Shown here piece after piece: positions 1 to 7,216 of a stretch of DNA of 14,987 bases. The notes beneath the pieces were generated by a model. It worked only from the letters and a program-made list of their open reading frames with translations. It did not search any database and had not been told where the DNA came from. A program made the position numbers and the translations under genes. The stretch lies in contig CAMHER010000028.1 of NCBI GenBank assembly GCA_946184215.1, positions 1 through 14,987 on the forward strand. Direction: 5' to 3'. Origin of the DNA: an uncultured Clostridia bacterium (GTDB lineage Bacteria; Bacillota; Clostridia; Oscillospirales; Oscillospiraceae). How positions within the stretch are numbered: the first letter of the stretch is position 1; the number at the start of each line of letters is the position of its first letter.

Positions 1-947
1 TGCACTGCTCGGCCAACACCGACATGAACGGCGAGAACACCGCGATCTTCTTCGGTCTGTCCGGCACGGGCAAGACCACCCTGTCCACCGACCCCAAGCG
101 TCTGCTGATCGGCGACGACGAGCACGGCTGGGACGACGAGGGCGTGTTCAACTTTGAGGGCGGCTGCTATGCCAAGGTCATCAACCTCGACAAGGACTCC
201 GAGCCCGACATCTACAACGCCATTCACCGCGACGCGCTGCTGGAGAACGTGACGGTCGACGAGGACGGCAAGATCGACTTTGCCGACAAGAGCGTGACCG
301 AGAACACCCGCGTGAGCTACCCGATCGAGCATATCGAAAAGATCGTCAAGCGCGTGCGTCCCGTCTCCTCCGGCCCCGCGGCCAAGAACGTGATCTTCCT
401 CTCGGCCGACGCCTTCGGCGTGCTGCCGCCCGTTTCGATCCTCACGCCGGAGCAGACGCAGTATTACTTCCTCTCCGGCTTCACCGCCAAGCTCGCGGGC
501 ACCGAGCGCGGCATCACCGAGCCCACGCCCACCTTCTCCGCCTGCTTCGGCCAGGCCTTCCTGGAGCTGCACCCGACCAAATACGCCCACGAGCTGGTCA
601 AGCGCATGAAGATGAGCGGCGCGAAGGCCTATCTCGTCAACACCGGCTGGAACGGCAGCGGCAAGCGCATCTCCATCCGCGACACCCGCGGCATCATCGA
701 CGCGATCCTGGACGGCTCGATCAACAGCGCGCCGACCAAGACTATCCCCTACTTCAACTTTGAAGTGCCCACCGAGCTGCCCGGCGTCGACCCCAAGATC
801 CTCGACCCGCGCGACACCTATGCCGACCCGGCGATCTGGGACGAGAAGGCGCGCGATCTGGCCGGCCGCTTCATCAAGAACTTTGCCAAGTATGAGACCA
901 ACGAGGCGGGCAAGGCGCTCGTCGAGGCCGGCCCCAAGCTTGACTGA
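1..947 (+). CDS. pckA: Phosphoenolpyruvate carboxykinase (ATP), C-terminal part
   Basis: This is the C-terminal 314 residues of ATP-dependent PEP carboxykinase; the gene starts left of the window and the first complete codon is at position 3. The enzyme interconverts oxaloacetate + ATP and PEP + CO2 + ADP in the cytoplasm. In fermentative anaerobes it often runs in the CO2-fixing, ATP-forming direction (family knowledge). Visible motifs are HCSAN at the left edge, the P-loop GLSGTGKTT, the kinase-2/metal-binding stretch LIGDDEHGW, ENTRVSYP with the substrate-side Arg, and the late GFTAKLAGTE and TEPTPTFSACFG blocks. The family is about 530 residues long, so roughly 40% is missing from the window. 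The reading frame is intact to the TGA, and a strong terminator follows 25 bases later. The ATP type is favoured over the GTP type because the GTP enzymes do not share these blocks. Confidence 0.97.
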   Translation, partial: HCSANTDMNGENTAIFFGLSGTGKTTLSTDPKRLLIGDDEHGWDDEGVFNFEGGCYAKVINLDKDSEPDIYNAIHRDALLENVTVDEDGKIDFADKSVTENTRVSYPIEHIEKIVKRVRPVSSGPAAKNVIFLSADAFGVLPPVSILTPEQTQYYFLSGFTAKLAGTERGITEPTPTFSACFGQAFLELHPTKYAHELVKRMKMSGAKAYLVNTGWNGSGKRISIRDTRGIIDAILDGSINSAPTKTIPYFNFEVPTELPGVDPKILDPRDTYADPAIWDEKARDLAGRFIKNFAKYETNEAGKALVEAGPKLD

Positions 948-972
948 GTTTACGTACCAAAAACCACAAAAA

Positions 973-1005
973 GGCTGCTGCATGATTCATGCAGCAGCCT
1001 TTTTT
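973..1005. terminator. Bidirectional intrinsic terminator between pckA and the convergent operon
   Basis: Arms at 973-985 and 987-999 are perfectly complementary (13 bp with one formal loop base, so in practice a 3-5 base loop). Six T follow on the plus strand (1000-1005) and five A precede (968-972), which gives a T-run on the minus strand. It sits between the stop of pckA (947) and the stop of the minus-strand methyltransferase gene (1022), so it can end both. Confidence 0.9.
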
Positions 1006-1021
1006 GTCGTCCCGCCCTGCG

Positions 1022-1693
1022 TTACCAGACGAAGGGGATCAGACGGTATTTCACGCGCTCCATATAGTCCTCATAGCCGGGAAGATCTTTTTTCAGCAGC
1101 CGCTCCTCGCCTCGGATACGTTTGGCGATGATCGGCGGGTAGGCAAGCATGACAAGGAAGGAAAAAATCGAGTTCAGGATCAGCGGCATGGACAAAAACA
1201 GCAGCAGCGAGGCGGCGTACATCGGGTGACGCACAACGCCGTAAAGGCCGGTGTCGATCACGGTCTGTCCCTTTTGCACCTCCACCGTGCGGGAGAGATA
1301 AGCGTTCTCCCGCAGGACCTCGGCCCACATCAGATAGGCTAGGAGGAAGAGCACGGCGGCCGTGTGAACGACCCAGGAGGGCAGCGTGAGCCAGCCGAAG
1401 CGGAAGTTGAGCCCCGCAAGGACGAACGCGATGATGAACATCACGCCGCTTTGCCGGATGACCTCCTTCTGTTCGCCCTCCCGCTCTTTGGCGTTGAGGC
1501 GCTTTTCCAGCAGCGCCGGATCCCGGAGCATCATCACGATACCCGCGCCGAGCATGGGGATGAAGAGCAGCCCCATCAGCAGCCAGCCGTTCGGATAGCG
1601 CAGCGTCCCGGCAGGCAGGAAGAGCAGAAGGCCCAGCAAAACTACACCCGCAAGGTATTTTACGATTGCCTGAACAAACAGCTTTGTTGTCAT
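1022..1693 (-). CDS. Isoprenylcysteine carboxyl methyltransferase-like integral membrane protein
   Basis: This is a 223-residue hydrophobic protein with about five membrane segments. The C-terminal half carries the ICMT/PEMT-type signature GLYGVVRHPMY (RHP near residue 155), followed by RGEERLL near 194-200, LPGYEDY and KYRLIPF. In the family these residues bind S-adenosylmethionine and form the active-site face. Bacterial members are mostly uncharacterised methyltransferases, so the substrate is unknown. A start at ATG 1693 is chosen over ATG 1699 because AGAGGA at 1701-1706 lies 7 bases from the former and only 1 base from the latter. The gene begins 12 bases after the stop of the large ABC permease, so it is probably the last gene of that operon, and it ends at the shared terminator. 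The methyltransferase fold is confident; the target is not. Confidence 0.85.
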   Translation of the reverse strand: MTTKLFVQAIVKYLAGVVLLGLLLFLPAGTLRYPNGWLLMGLLFIPMLGAGIVMMLRDPALLEKRLNAKEREGEQKEVIRQSGVMFIIAFVLAGLNFRFGWLTLPSWVVHTAAVLFLLAYLMWAEVLRENAYLSRTVEVQKGQTVIDTGLYGVVRHPMYAASLLLFLSMPLILNSIFSFLVMLAYPPIIAKRIRGEERLLKKDLPGYEDYMERVKYRLIPFVW

Positions 1694-1700
1694 CGTCATG

Positions 1701-1706
1701 TCCTCT
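1701..1706 (-). promoter_or_regulatory. Ribosome binding site deciding the methyltransferase start
   Basis: The minus strand reads AGAGGA, spaced 7 bases from ATG 1693 but only 1 base from the longer-ORF ATG at 1699. The shorter start is therefore preferred. The site lies next to the TGA of the upstream permease, which suggests translational coupling. Confidence 0.6.
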
Positions 1707-4321
1707 CATTCGACGGATTTGAGCGACTCGGCCATATCCACCGCGTCGAGGCGGCGGCGCATGAAGGCGTTCGTCAGCAGGGTAAACAGGATCGTGATGG
1801 TGAAGGCCAGCAGATAGCTCAAAGGCGAGATGCGCCTCTCAAAGCTCATATACTCCACCACCAGCGCGTCGATGATGACCGTGTGAAGCCCCTTGCCCAA
1901 AGTCAGGCCGAGGGCGGCGCCCAGCAGGGAGAGCAGCACGTTCTCCTTGAGCACATAGCCCGCCGTCTCCCGGCGGGTGAAGCCCAGGACCTTGACCGTG
2001 GCGATCTCCCGCGTGCGTTCCATCAGGTTGATGTTGGTCAGATTGTAGAGCGTGATGAAGGCCAGGGCACCGGAGCAGACGACGATCAGCGCAATGAGCA
2101 CGTCCATGCTGCGCATGGAGTTTTCTATGGTCTCCCGCTCCTGCCGCGCCAGCGTGACGTAGCTCACGCCCTCCTCCGCCCGCAGCGCCGCGCCGAAAGC
2201 GGCCGCGTCCTCCTCCGGGCGCAAACGCAGCAGTGCGGCGTTTTCCCGTCCGTCGGCAAGGGAGGCAAGATCTGTAAACACATAGTGGCGGATATAGTTC
2301 TCGCACACCCCCGTGACCGTCAGCGTCACACTCTCGCCGCTGTCTGTCGTCAGCACGACGCTCTCACCCGGATGCAGGGAAAGGCTCTCGGCCAGTTTTC
2401 CGGTAATGACCGCCTCGCCCGGTCCGGGGCAGGAGAGCGGCCCGTTCTTGTCGTGCAGGCTGATCAGGCCCTCCAGTTCGCCCGGGCGGGAGGCGATCAG
2501 GTGAGTACTCTTCTCCCTCTCCCCCGCCCGGAGCGTGACCGGCTCCCGGCGTGTCAGCGCAGCCCTCTCCGCCTCTGCGTCCCAGAGGCCGGCCGCCGCG
2601 GAGGCGTTCAGCTTCTCCGGATCGAGATTGACCTCCAGATCATACAGGAGGATCTCCTCATACTGATAGGTGCTGATGTGCGCGATCGAGTCCCTTGCCC
2701 CCAGCCCGGCCAGCAGCAGGGCCGTGCAGCCGCCGATGCCCAGCAGGAGCATCGCCGTGCGAAGCGGAAAGCGAAAAGCGTTGCGCAGGCTGAGTTTTGT
2801 GAGAAAAGGCAGAAGACGCCAAAGAGGCTTGATGCGCTCGAGCAGGATCTTTTTGCCCTTTTTCGGCGCCTTGGGGCGGATCAGCTCGGCCGGGCAGGCA
2901 CGGCTCTCCCGCCAGCAGACCAGCCAGGTCACGCCAAGCGCGCCGGGCACCGTCACCAGCAGGCAGAGGCAAACCATCAGCGGGCTGAAATAAAAGTCCA
3001 GCCGCGCATAATCATAGAGGATGCCGTAAGCAAACCAGACGAAATACGGGATCAGCACCGTGCCGAGGAAGAAGCCCAGCAAGCAGCCCAGCAGCGCGGC
3101 AGACGAAGCATAGAGCAGGTATTTGCTCATCACGGCGAGGGGAGAATAGCCCAGCGCCTTCATCGTACCGATGATCGTACGCTCCTCGCCGACCATGCGC
3201 GTCATGGTCGTGATGCACACCAGTGCCGCCACCAGCGCGAAAAACAGGGGAAACACATCAGAGAGTGCGTCGATGATGTGGATGTCGTTGTCGAAGGTGA
3301 GATAGCCCTGGTTGCTCTCGCGGTCAAGGGTATAGAGTTCCAGCTTCAGCCGCTCGTCGGCATCCTTTTCCGCCTCTTCCAGCGCATCCTCGCCGCTGCG
3401 AAGCTTTTCCTCCGCTTCCCGGAAGCCCTTGTCCGCCTCGCGCAGAGCGTTTTCATAGGCCGCGCGGCCCTCTTCCAGCTCGGCCGCGGCCGCGTCCAGT
3501 TTTCTCTGGCCTTCCTCCAGCTCGCGCAGATGCTGCGGATAGGCGGCCTCTGCCGCGGCGATCTGATCCTCGGCCTCTTTGAGCTGCGCTTCGGCCTCTT
3601 CCAGGGCTCTCTCGCCGCTCTCCAGCTCCGCGCGCGCCGCCGCCAGCTGCTTGCGTGCCTCCTCCAGCTCCGCCTCCTGCGGGGCAGGATCCCCGGCGGG
3701 GAGCGCAGCTTCCGCCTGCGCCGCGGCAAGTTCGTTCTGCTTGTCCGCAAGGCGCCGGCGCAGCAGTTCCGCGCCGGGAGCTCCGGGCAGTGCCTCGGCG
3801 GCAGAGAGCGCGTTCGACAGCACCGCGATCTCGCCCTGCAGGATGCCGATCCGGTCGGCCCTTCCGCCCAGAGACGCGGTTTTATAGGCCGCAAGAGCCA
3901 TCTCGGACGCCGCCAGTGAGGCCTCGCCGGCCTCGAGCTGCCACCTTCCCTCTTCCAGCTCCGCCCGCTTTTCTTCCAGCAGCGCGCGGTTTTCCTCGAT
4001 CTCGGCCCTGGCGGGGCCGAGCTGTGCCATGCCCGCTTCCAGGGCGGCGCGTCCGTCGTCCAGTTCCTTCTGTCCGCGGACAAGCTCCGCCCGGCCGTCG
4101 TCCAGTTCCTTCAGCGCGTCGGCAAGCTCGCGCTCGGTTTTTTCCTTTTCCTCGCGGTATTCCCGCCAGCCGTCGTCCAGCTCCCGCCGCGCATCGGCAA
4201 GCGCTTTATCCGCCTCCGAGCGCAGCGTGCGCTGCCGGGCGGCTCCCAGGCGGTTTTCCAGCTCTCGGACGCGGTCTGTCAGGCGCTGGAGCGCTTCGTC
4301 GTATACAGCTCGCCCGGCAGG
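1706..4321 (-). CDS. Large ABC transporter permease (FtsX/MacB family), C-terminal portion downstream of a frameshift
   Basis: This is the main part of an FtsX-family ABC permease whose N-terminus is in another frame (4279-4965). The frame is open from 4321; the first ATG is at 4030, with no convincing ribosome binding site. No ATG, GTG or TTG occurs in this frame between 4321 and 4030. Numbering from that ATG, residues 1-230 (plus about 95 residues before it) are a charged coiled coil with repeated ELDDGRAEL and ELEEGR units. The FtsX domain follows at about 253-390 (FPLFFALVAALVCITT, then GEERTIIGTMKALGYSP). A further membrane segment (LRNAFRFPLRTAMLLLG), a second extracytoplasmic domain and a second FtsX domain (ERTREIATVKVLGF) come next, ending near KSVE. 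Such permeases usually work by mechanotransmission with a LolD/MacB-type ATPase, which is encoded immediately upstream. The substrate is unknown. Apart from the frame break it looks intact. Confidence 0.85.
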   Translation of the reverse strand, partial: PAGRAVYDEALQRLTDRVRELENRLGAARQRTLRSEADKALADARRELDDGWREYREEKEKTERELADALKELDDGRAELVRGQKELDDGRAALEAGMAQLGPARAEIEENRALLEEKRAELEEGRWQLEAGEASLAASEMALAAYKTASLGGRADRIGILQGEIAVLSNALSAAEALPGAPGAELLRRRLADKQNELAAAQAEAALPAGDPAPQEAELEEARKQLAAARAELESGERALEEAEAQLKEAEDQIAAAEAAYPQHLRELEEGQRKLDAAAAELEEGRAAYENALREADKGFREAEEKLRSGEDALEEAEKDADERLKLELYTLDRESNQGYLTFDNDIHIIDALSDVFPLFFALVAALVCITTMTRMVGEERTIIGTMKALGYSPLAVMSKYLLYASSAALLGCLLGFFLGTVLIPYFVWFAYGILYDYARLDFYFSPLMVCLCLLVTVPGALGVTWLVCWRESRACPAELIRPKAPKKGKKILLERIKPLWRLLPFLTKLSLRNAFRFPLRTAMLLLGIGGCTALLLAGLGARDSIAHISTYQYEEILLYDLEVNLDPEKLNASAAAGLWDAEAERAALTRREPVTLRAGEREKSTHLIASRPGELEGLISLHDKNGPLSCPGPGEAVITGKLAESLSLHPGESVVLTTDSGESVTLTVTGVCENYIRHYVFTDLASLADGRENAALLRLRPEEDAAAFGAALRAEEGVSYVTLARQERETIENSMRSMDVLIALIVVCSGALAFITLYNLTNINLMERTREIATVKVLGFTRRETAGYVLKENVLLSLLGAALGLTLGKGLHTVIIDALVVEYMSFERRISPLSYLLAFTITILFTLLTNAFMRRRLDAVDMAESLKSVE
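4053..4112. repeat. Short direct repeat inside the coiled-coil coding region
   Basis: An identical 18-base unit occurs at 4053-4070 and 4095-4112, an offset of 42 bases. That equals 14 codons or two heptads. A shorter match of 11 bases lies at 4170-4180. The units encode the repeated KELDDG segments of the permease coiled coil, so this is protein-level heptad repetition rather than a mobile repeat. Confidence 0.7.
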
Positions 4322-4965
4322 TCACACCAAAGCAGGATCTCGTGCCATACGTCGGTGTCGAATGCTTCCGGCAGAACAAATACAAAGCCGTCAAGCCGTC
4401 CCGAGCCAAGCGTTGTGTCGCCTCGCTCGGCGCTGATATAGCGCGGTGAGCGCGCCAGCCCGACGATCTGAAAGCTCCCGCGCGCAAAGAGCGAGAACGT
4501 GTCTTCCTCATTATCTTCTCCCAACGTCAGCGTCGTGCCGATGTCCTTCTCGCTCCACAGGCGGCTGTCGGCAAGACATTCCCCCGCGCCGCGGGGCATG
4601 CGTCCGGCCGTCAGTTCCGGAATATCGACGCTTTCCGTCAGGCTCATGACATGGCAGGCCGTGTGGGTATCGCCGCGTTTGAGATAGACGTCCGCGAAGC
4701 GCGCCCCCTCCGCCGCCGCGACGCCGTCGAGCGCGGAGAAGGCCGTCACGTCAGCGTCTGTGAAGCCCAGCGACGAGAGCAGCTGGAAATCATGAAAGCG
4801 CCCCTGGCGCAGGTATTGCCCGGCGGTGGCGCGCATCGCCGGGTAAGAGCATTTCAGTCCTGCGAAAAAGCCGACGCCCAGCGCAATGATCCCCAAAATG
4901 GAGAGAAAGCGCCCCAGGCTCTGCCGGATGCTCCGCAGCAGGGTTTTGACAAGCTCCCGGTTCAT
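4279..4965 (-). CDS. Large ABC transporter permease (FtsX/MacB family), N-terminal portion upstream of a frameshift
   Basis: This is a 228-residue fragment that forms the start of the large permease. It opens with a positively charged stretch and a membrane segment (FLSILGIIALGVGFFAGL, about residues 20-37). A MacB-like extracytoplasmic domain follows, including the phrases TAGRMPRGAGEC and GLARSPRYIS. The frame then stops at TGA 4279-4281 just after CDLPGEL, where relatives normally continue into the coiled coil. The start is secure: GGAG lies 7 bases before ATG 4965, and the upstream ATPase stops 1 base before it, so the two are translationally coupled. The stop comes from a frame change within 4282-4321. 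The fragment alone would be a membrane-anchored external domain without the transport core. Confidence 0.82.
   Translation of the reverse strand: MNRELVKTLLRSIRQSLGRFLSILGIIALGVGFFAGLKCSYPAMRATAGQYLRQGRFHDFQLLSSLGFTDADVTAFSALDGVAAAEGARFADVYLKRGDTHTACHVMSLTESVDIPELTAGRMPRGAGECLADSRLWSEKDIGTTLTLGEDNEEDTFSLFARGSFQIVGLARSPRYISAERGDTTLGSGRLDGFVFVLPEAFDTDVWHEILLWCDLPGELYTTKRSSA
4282..4321 (-). other. Frameshift junction in the large ABC permease
   Basis: Between 4321 and 4282 both the upstream frame (ending at TGA 4281-4279) and the downstream frame (preceded by TGA 4324-4322) are open. Family-like sequence passes from CDLPGEL in the first frame to VYDEALQRL in the second. Joining them needs a -1 change, equivalent to one missing base near 4306-4312. 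No X-XXY-YYZ slippery heptamer is visible here, which favours a mutation or sequence error over programmed frameshifting. Confidence 0.8.
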
Positions 4966-4966
4966 G

Positions 4967-5674
4967 CTACCACTCCAGCTTTTCCACCGGCGTCACCGTG
5001 CTCTGCCGCGTTTCGGAGACGATGGTGCCGCTTTTGACGCGCACAACCCGGTCGGCCATGGCGCAGAGGGCTTTGTTGTGTGTGATGATAAGGACCGTCA
5101 TGCCCTTTTCGCGGCAGCTGTCCTGAAGCAGCTTCAGGATATGCTTGCCCGTCTCATAGTCCAGTGCGCCGGTGGGCTCGTCGCAGAGGAGGAGCTTGGG
5201 GTTTTTCGCAAGCGCCCGGGCGATCGCCACGCGCTGCTGTTCGCCGCCAGAGAGCTGAGAGGGGAAATTCTCCGTCCGCTCGGCCAGGCCCACCTGCCGC
5301 AGCACCTCCCGGGCCGGAAGCGCATCCCGGCCCAGACGGGCGGCAAGCTCCACGTTTTCCATGGCCGTCAGGTTGGGGATCAGATTATAGAACTGAAAGA
5401 CAAAGCCCACATCATGGCGCCGGTATTCCATCAGCGCCTTTTCATCATAGGCCGAGACCTCGCCGCCGTCGACGAAGATCCGTCCCTCCGTCAGGCGGTC
5501 CATACCGCCGAGAATGTTCAAGAGCGTGGTCTTGCCCGCGCCGGACTCGCCGACGATGACGCAGATCTCCCCCCGCGCGACGGAAAAGCTGACGTCTCTC
5601 AATGCCGTCAGTTCCACCTCGCCCGTGCGGTAGACTTTTTTGACGTTTTCCAGTTGGATGAATTCTCTGCTCAT
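4967..5674 (-). CDS. ABC transporter ATP-binding protein, LolD/MacB type
   Basis: This is a 235-residue nucleotide-binding subunit with all the catalytic motifs. These are Walker A GESGAGKTT (42-50), Q-loop Gln94 in FVFQFYNLIP, signature LSGGEQQRVAIARAL (from 141), Walker B LLLCDEPTGALD (161-172, catalytic Glu166) and H-loop His199. The PTGALD wording and the size place it with the LolD/MacB/FtsE group, which partners FtsX-type permeases. That fits the gene directly downstream, whose ATG comes 1 base after this stop. The start at ATG 5674 has AGGAG 5 bases upstream. The gene follows the carboxypeptidase stop by 30 bases, so it is probably cotranscribed. The system could export a peptide or lipid, or could sense and remodel the envelope; the sequence does not say which. 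Confidence 0.93.
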   Translation of the reverse strand: MSREFIQLENVKKVYRTGEVELTALRDVSFSVARGEICVIVGESGAGKTTLLNILGGMDRLTEGRIFVDGGEVSAYDEKALMEYRRHDVGFVFQFYNLIPNLTAMENVELAARLGRDALPAREVLRQVGLAERTENFPSQLSGGEQQRVAIARALAKNPKLLLCDEPTGALDYETGKHILKLLQDSCREKGMTVLIITHNKALCAMADRVVRVKSGTIVSETRQSTVTPVEKLEW

Positions 5675-5704
5675 CGTCTCTCCTCTTCGTCGGCCGCCGG
5701 GCCG

Positions 5705-7060
5705 TCAGGCTGCGCGGCGGAAAGCGTGGACGGCGTAATAGTCCTGCGCCCAGCGCAGCAGGATCTCGCCCGCCTGGCCGCGCAGGTCGGGCGTCTCGGC
5801 CCCCAGGATCACCAGAACGATGTTGTGCGTCTCCTCCTCGCGCGTGACGGGCAGCGAAACGGCGACACAATAGCCGGCGCGGTCGGTGCTGCCGGTTTTG
5901 AGCCCCGTGACGCCCGGGACGTTGTAGACCAGGGTGTTGGTGTTGGAGGTGGAGTATTTCAGCGTCGGCAGATTGGCATACTGGCGCGAAGTGAGCTTTG
6001 TAATCTCGCCCTCGTTTTTCAGAAGATAGGCGCAGAGCTTGAACATATCCTCCGCGCTCATGCTGTTCTGGCGCTTGGCCGGGATCGTCCCGCCGGAGTA
6101 GGACGGCAGGCCGTGGGGCGTATAGAAGCGCGCGGTGTAAAGGCCAAGCTCGCCCGCCCGCTCGTTCATGCGCGCGACGAAGGCCTCGCTCGATCCGGCG
6201 GTGTGGACGGCAAGAGCGGCCGCCGATTCGTTGCTGGAGGCCATCAGCATCCCGTCCACAAGCTCACCGAACGGGATACGGGCGCCGGAGGACATGGCGA
6301 TCATGCCGTCGGCGCTGGAGGCGATCCGATCCGCCTCATCGGGGATGGTGACGGTGTCGGAAAAGCTGATCTCGCCGCGCTCGGAAGCCTCGCACAGCAG
6401 CAGGTAGGTCATCAGCTTGCTGAGGCTGGCCACCGGGAAGCTGCGGCTCCCCTCCTTGTTGAAAAGGATCTCCCCCGTGTCCGCGTCACCCAGAACGATG
6501 GCGTTGACGGCGCCGAAATACTCCTCCCGCGCGAGTTCGTGGATATCGGGCTTGAAGGGCCGGGAGGGATCGAGCAGCAGCGCGCCGTCCTCTTCCCAGG
6601 ACGCCGTGAGATCCAGCACCAGCTGGATATCCGTGAGGCTCATATACAGGTCGCGGTTTCCGTCACGGTAGGTGTAATAGCGCCGCTCGGTGCCGTTGCA
6701 GTAAAAGCGGCTGCGGGAAAAATCGAGATAGGCCACCCGCCCGCGCGCCGCGGTCGTGCCCTGATCCGGGGCGGCGGCGGCGTTTTTGCCGGTGACAAGG
6801 GAAAAGGAACTGTCGTTGGAGAGGTATTCAAAGCGGAATTTCCCGGCCGTACCGTTCATCGCCTGGGACAGGTCGGCCAGGGAGAGATAGAGGTTGCCCG
6901 GATAGCTCTCCTCATAGGCGCGCACCGCTCTGTCCTGCCCTCCCTCGACGCGCACGGTCAGCAAAAAGGGTGCCGGATCAGCCGCCTGGGCCGCGGCGGG
7001 CAAGGCCGAGAATACGGCAAGACAGAGCAGAATCGCAAGCAGACGGCGAAGCTTTTTCAT
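5705..7060 (-). CDS. Secreted serine-type D-alanyl-D-alanine carboxypeptidase with an N-terminal stalk-like domain
   Basis: This 451-residue penicillin-binding protein of the DacF/PBP5 (peptidase S11) class removes the terminal D-Ala from peptidoglycan stem peptides outside the cell. Residues 1-26 form a signal peptide ending AQA. Residues about 30-168 contain two related stretches (NLYLSLADLSQAM and DLYMSLTDIQLVL) resembling the copper-amine-oxidase-N or stalk domain common in clostridial surface proteins. The catalytic domain has SxxK at Ser212-Lys215 (SLSK), SxN at 275-277 (SSN) and KTG at 388-390. The protein stops soon after KTG and has neither the usual PBP5 C-terminal beta domain nor a C-terminal amphipathic membrane anchor. 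It is therefore probably released or held through the N-terminal domain. The ribosome binding site is weak (AGAGAG). It is probably the first gene of the operon that continues into the ABC system. Confidence 0.93.
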   Translation of the reverse strand: MKKLRRLLAILLCLAVFSALPAAAQAADPAPFLLTVRVEGGQDRAVRAYEESYPGNLYLSLADLSQAMNGTAGKFRFEYLSNDSSFSLVTGKNAAAAPDQGTTAARGRVAYLDFSRSRFYCNGTERRYYTYRDGNRDLYMSLTDIQLVLDLTASWEEDGALLLDPSRPFKPDIHELAREEYFGAVNAIVLGDADTGEILFNKEGSRSFPVASLSKLMTYLLLCEASERGEISFSDTVTIPDEADRIASSADGMIAMSSGARIPFGELVDGMLMASSNESAAALAVHTAGSSEAFVARMNERAGELGLYTARFYTPHGLPSYSGGTIPAKRQNSMSAEDMFKLCAYLLKNEGEITKLTSRQYANLPTLKYSTSNTNTLVYNVPGVTGLKTGSTDRAGYCVAVSLPVTREEETHNIVLVILGAETPDLRGQAGEILLRWAQDYYAVHAFRRAA

Positions 7061-7120
7061 GCTTTTTCTCTCTTTCTTATGCAGGATATCTCTGTTTCAG
7101 ACAATACTCCGATATGATAC

Positions 7121-7149
7121 AGTATATATGCTTTTCCCGCTTCGCGCAA
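7121..7149 (-). promoter_or_regulatory. Predicted sigma-A promoter of the carboxypeptidase-ABC operon
   Basis: On the minus strand, TTGCGC (7149-7144) and TATACT (7126-7121) are separated by 17 bases. The predicted start of transcription is near 7114, which leaves a leader of about 54 bases before ATG 7060. The -10 box is good (5 of 6) and the -35 is weak (3 of 6). It lies just beyond the terminator of the preceding operon, where a promoter is expected. Confidence 0.45.
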
Positions 7150-7170
7150 GAGACGCGGGTCTTAAGAAAT

Positions 7171-7213
7171 ATAAAATGAGACTGCCGCAAAGCACGCAGC
7201 AGTCTCATTTTAT
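7171..7213 (-). terminator. Intrinsic terminator after the EamA transporter gene
   Basis: Arms at 7171-7185 and 7199-7213 pair perfectly over 15 bp with a 13-base loop. On the minus strand the stem starts 4 bases after the transporter stop (7217), and its T-rich arm continues into ATTTCTT. It separates the kinase-protease-transporter operon from the carboxypeptidase operon. Confidence 0.75.
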
Positions 7214-7216
7214 GTT

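Noticed and set aside
1364..3919. An 851-residue open frame on the plus strand, with similar long frames at 4886-7117 and 8669-10699
   Set aside because: They lie antisense to the permease, carboxypeptidase, kinase and racemase genes, are low-complexity and rich in Arg, Gln and His, cross real gene boundaries and terminators, and have no recognisable motifs. They are products of high GC and codon bias.
4282..4321. Programmed ribosomal frameshift in the permease
   Set aside because: No slippery heptamer was seen in the 40-base overlap, and this permease family is normally encoded in a single frame. Mutation or sequence error is more likely.
7070..7110. Alternative promoter for the carboxypeptidase gene (TTGTCT with a CATAAG -10)
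   Set aside because: Transcription would start almost at the ATG and exclude the ribosome binding site. The upstream pair at 7149-7121 fits better.
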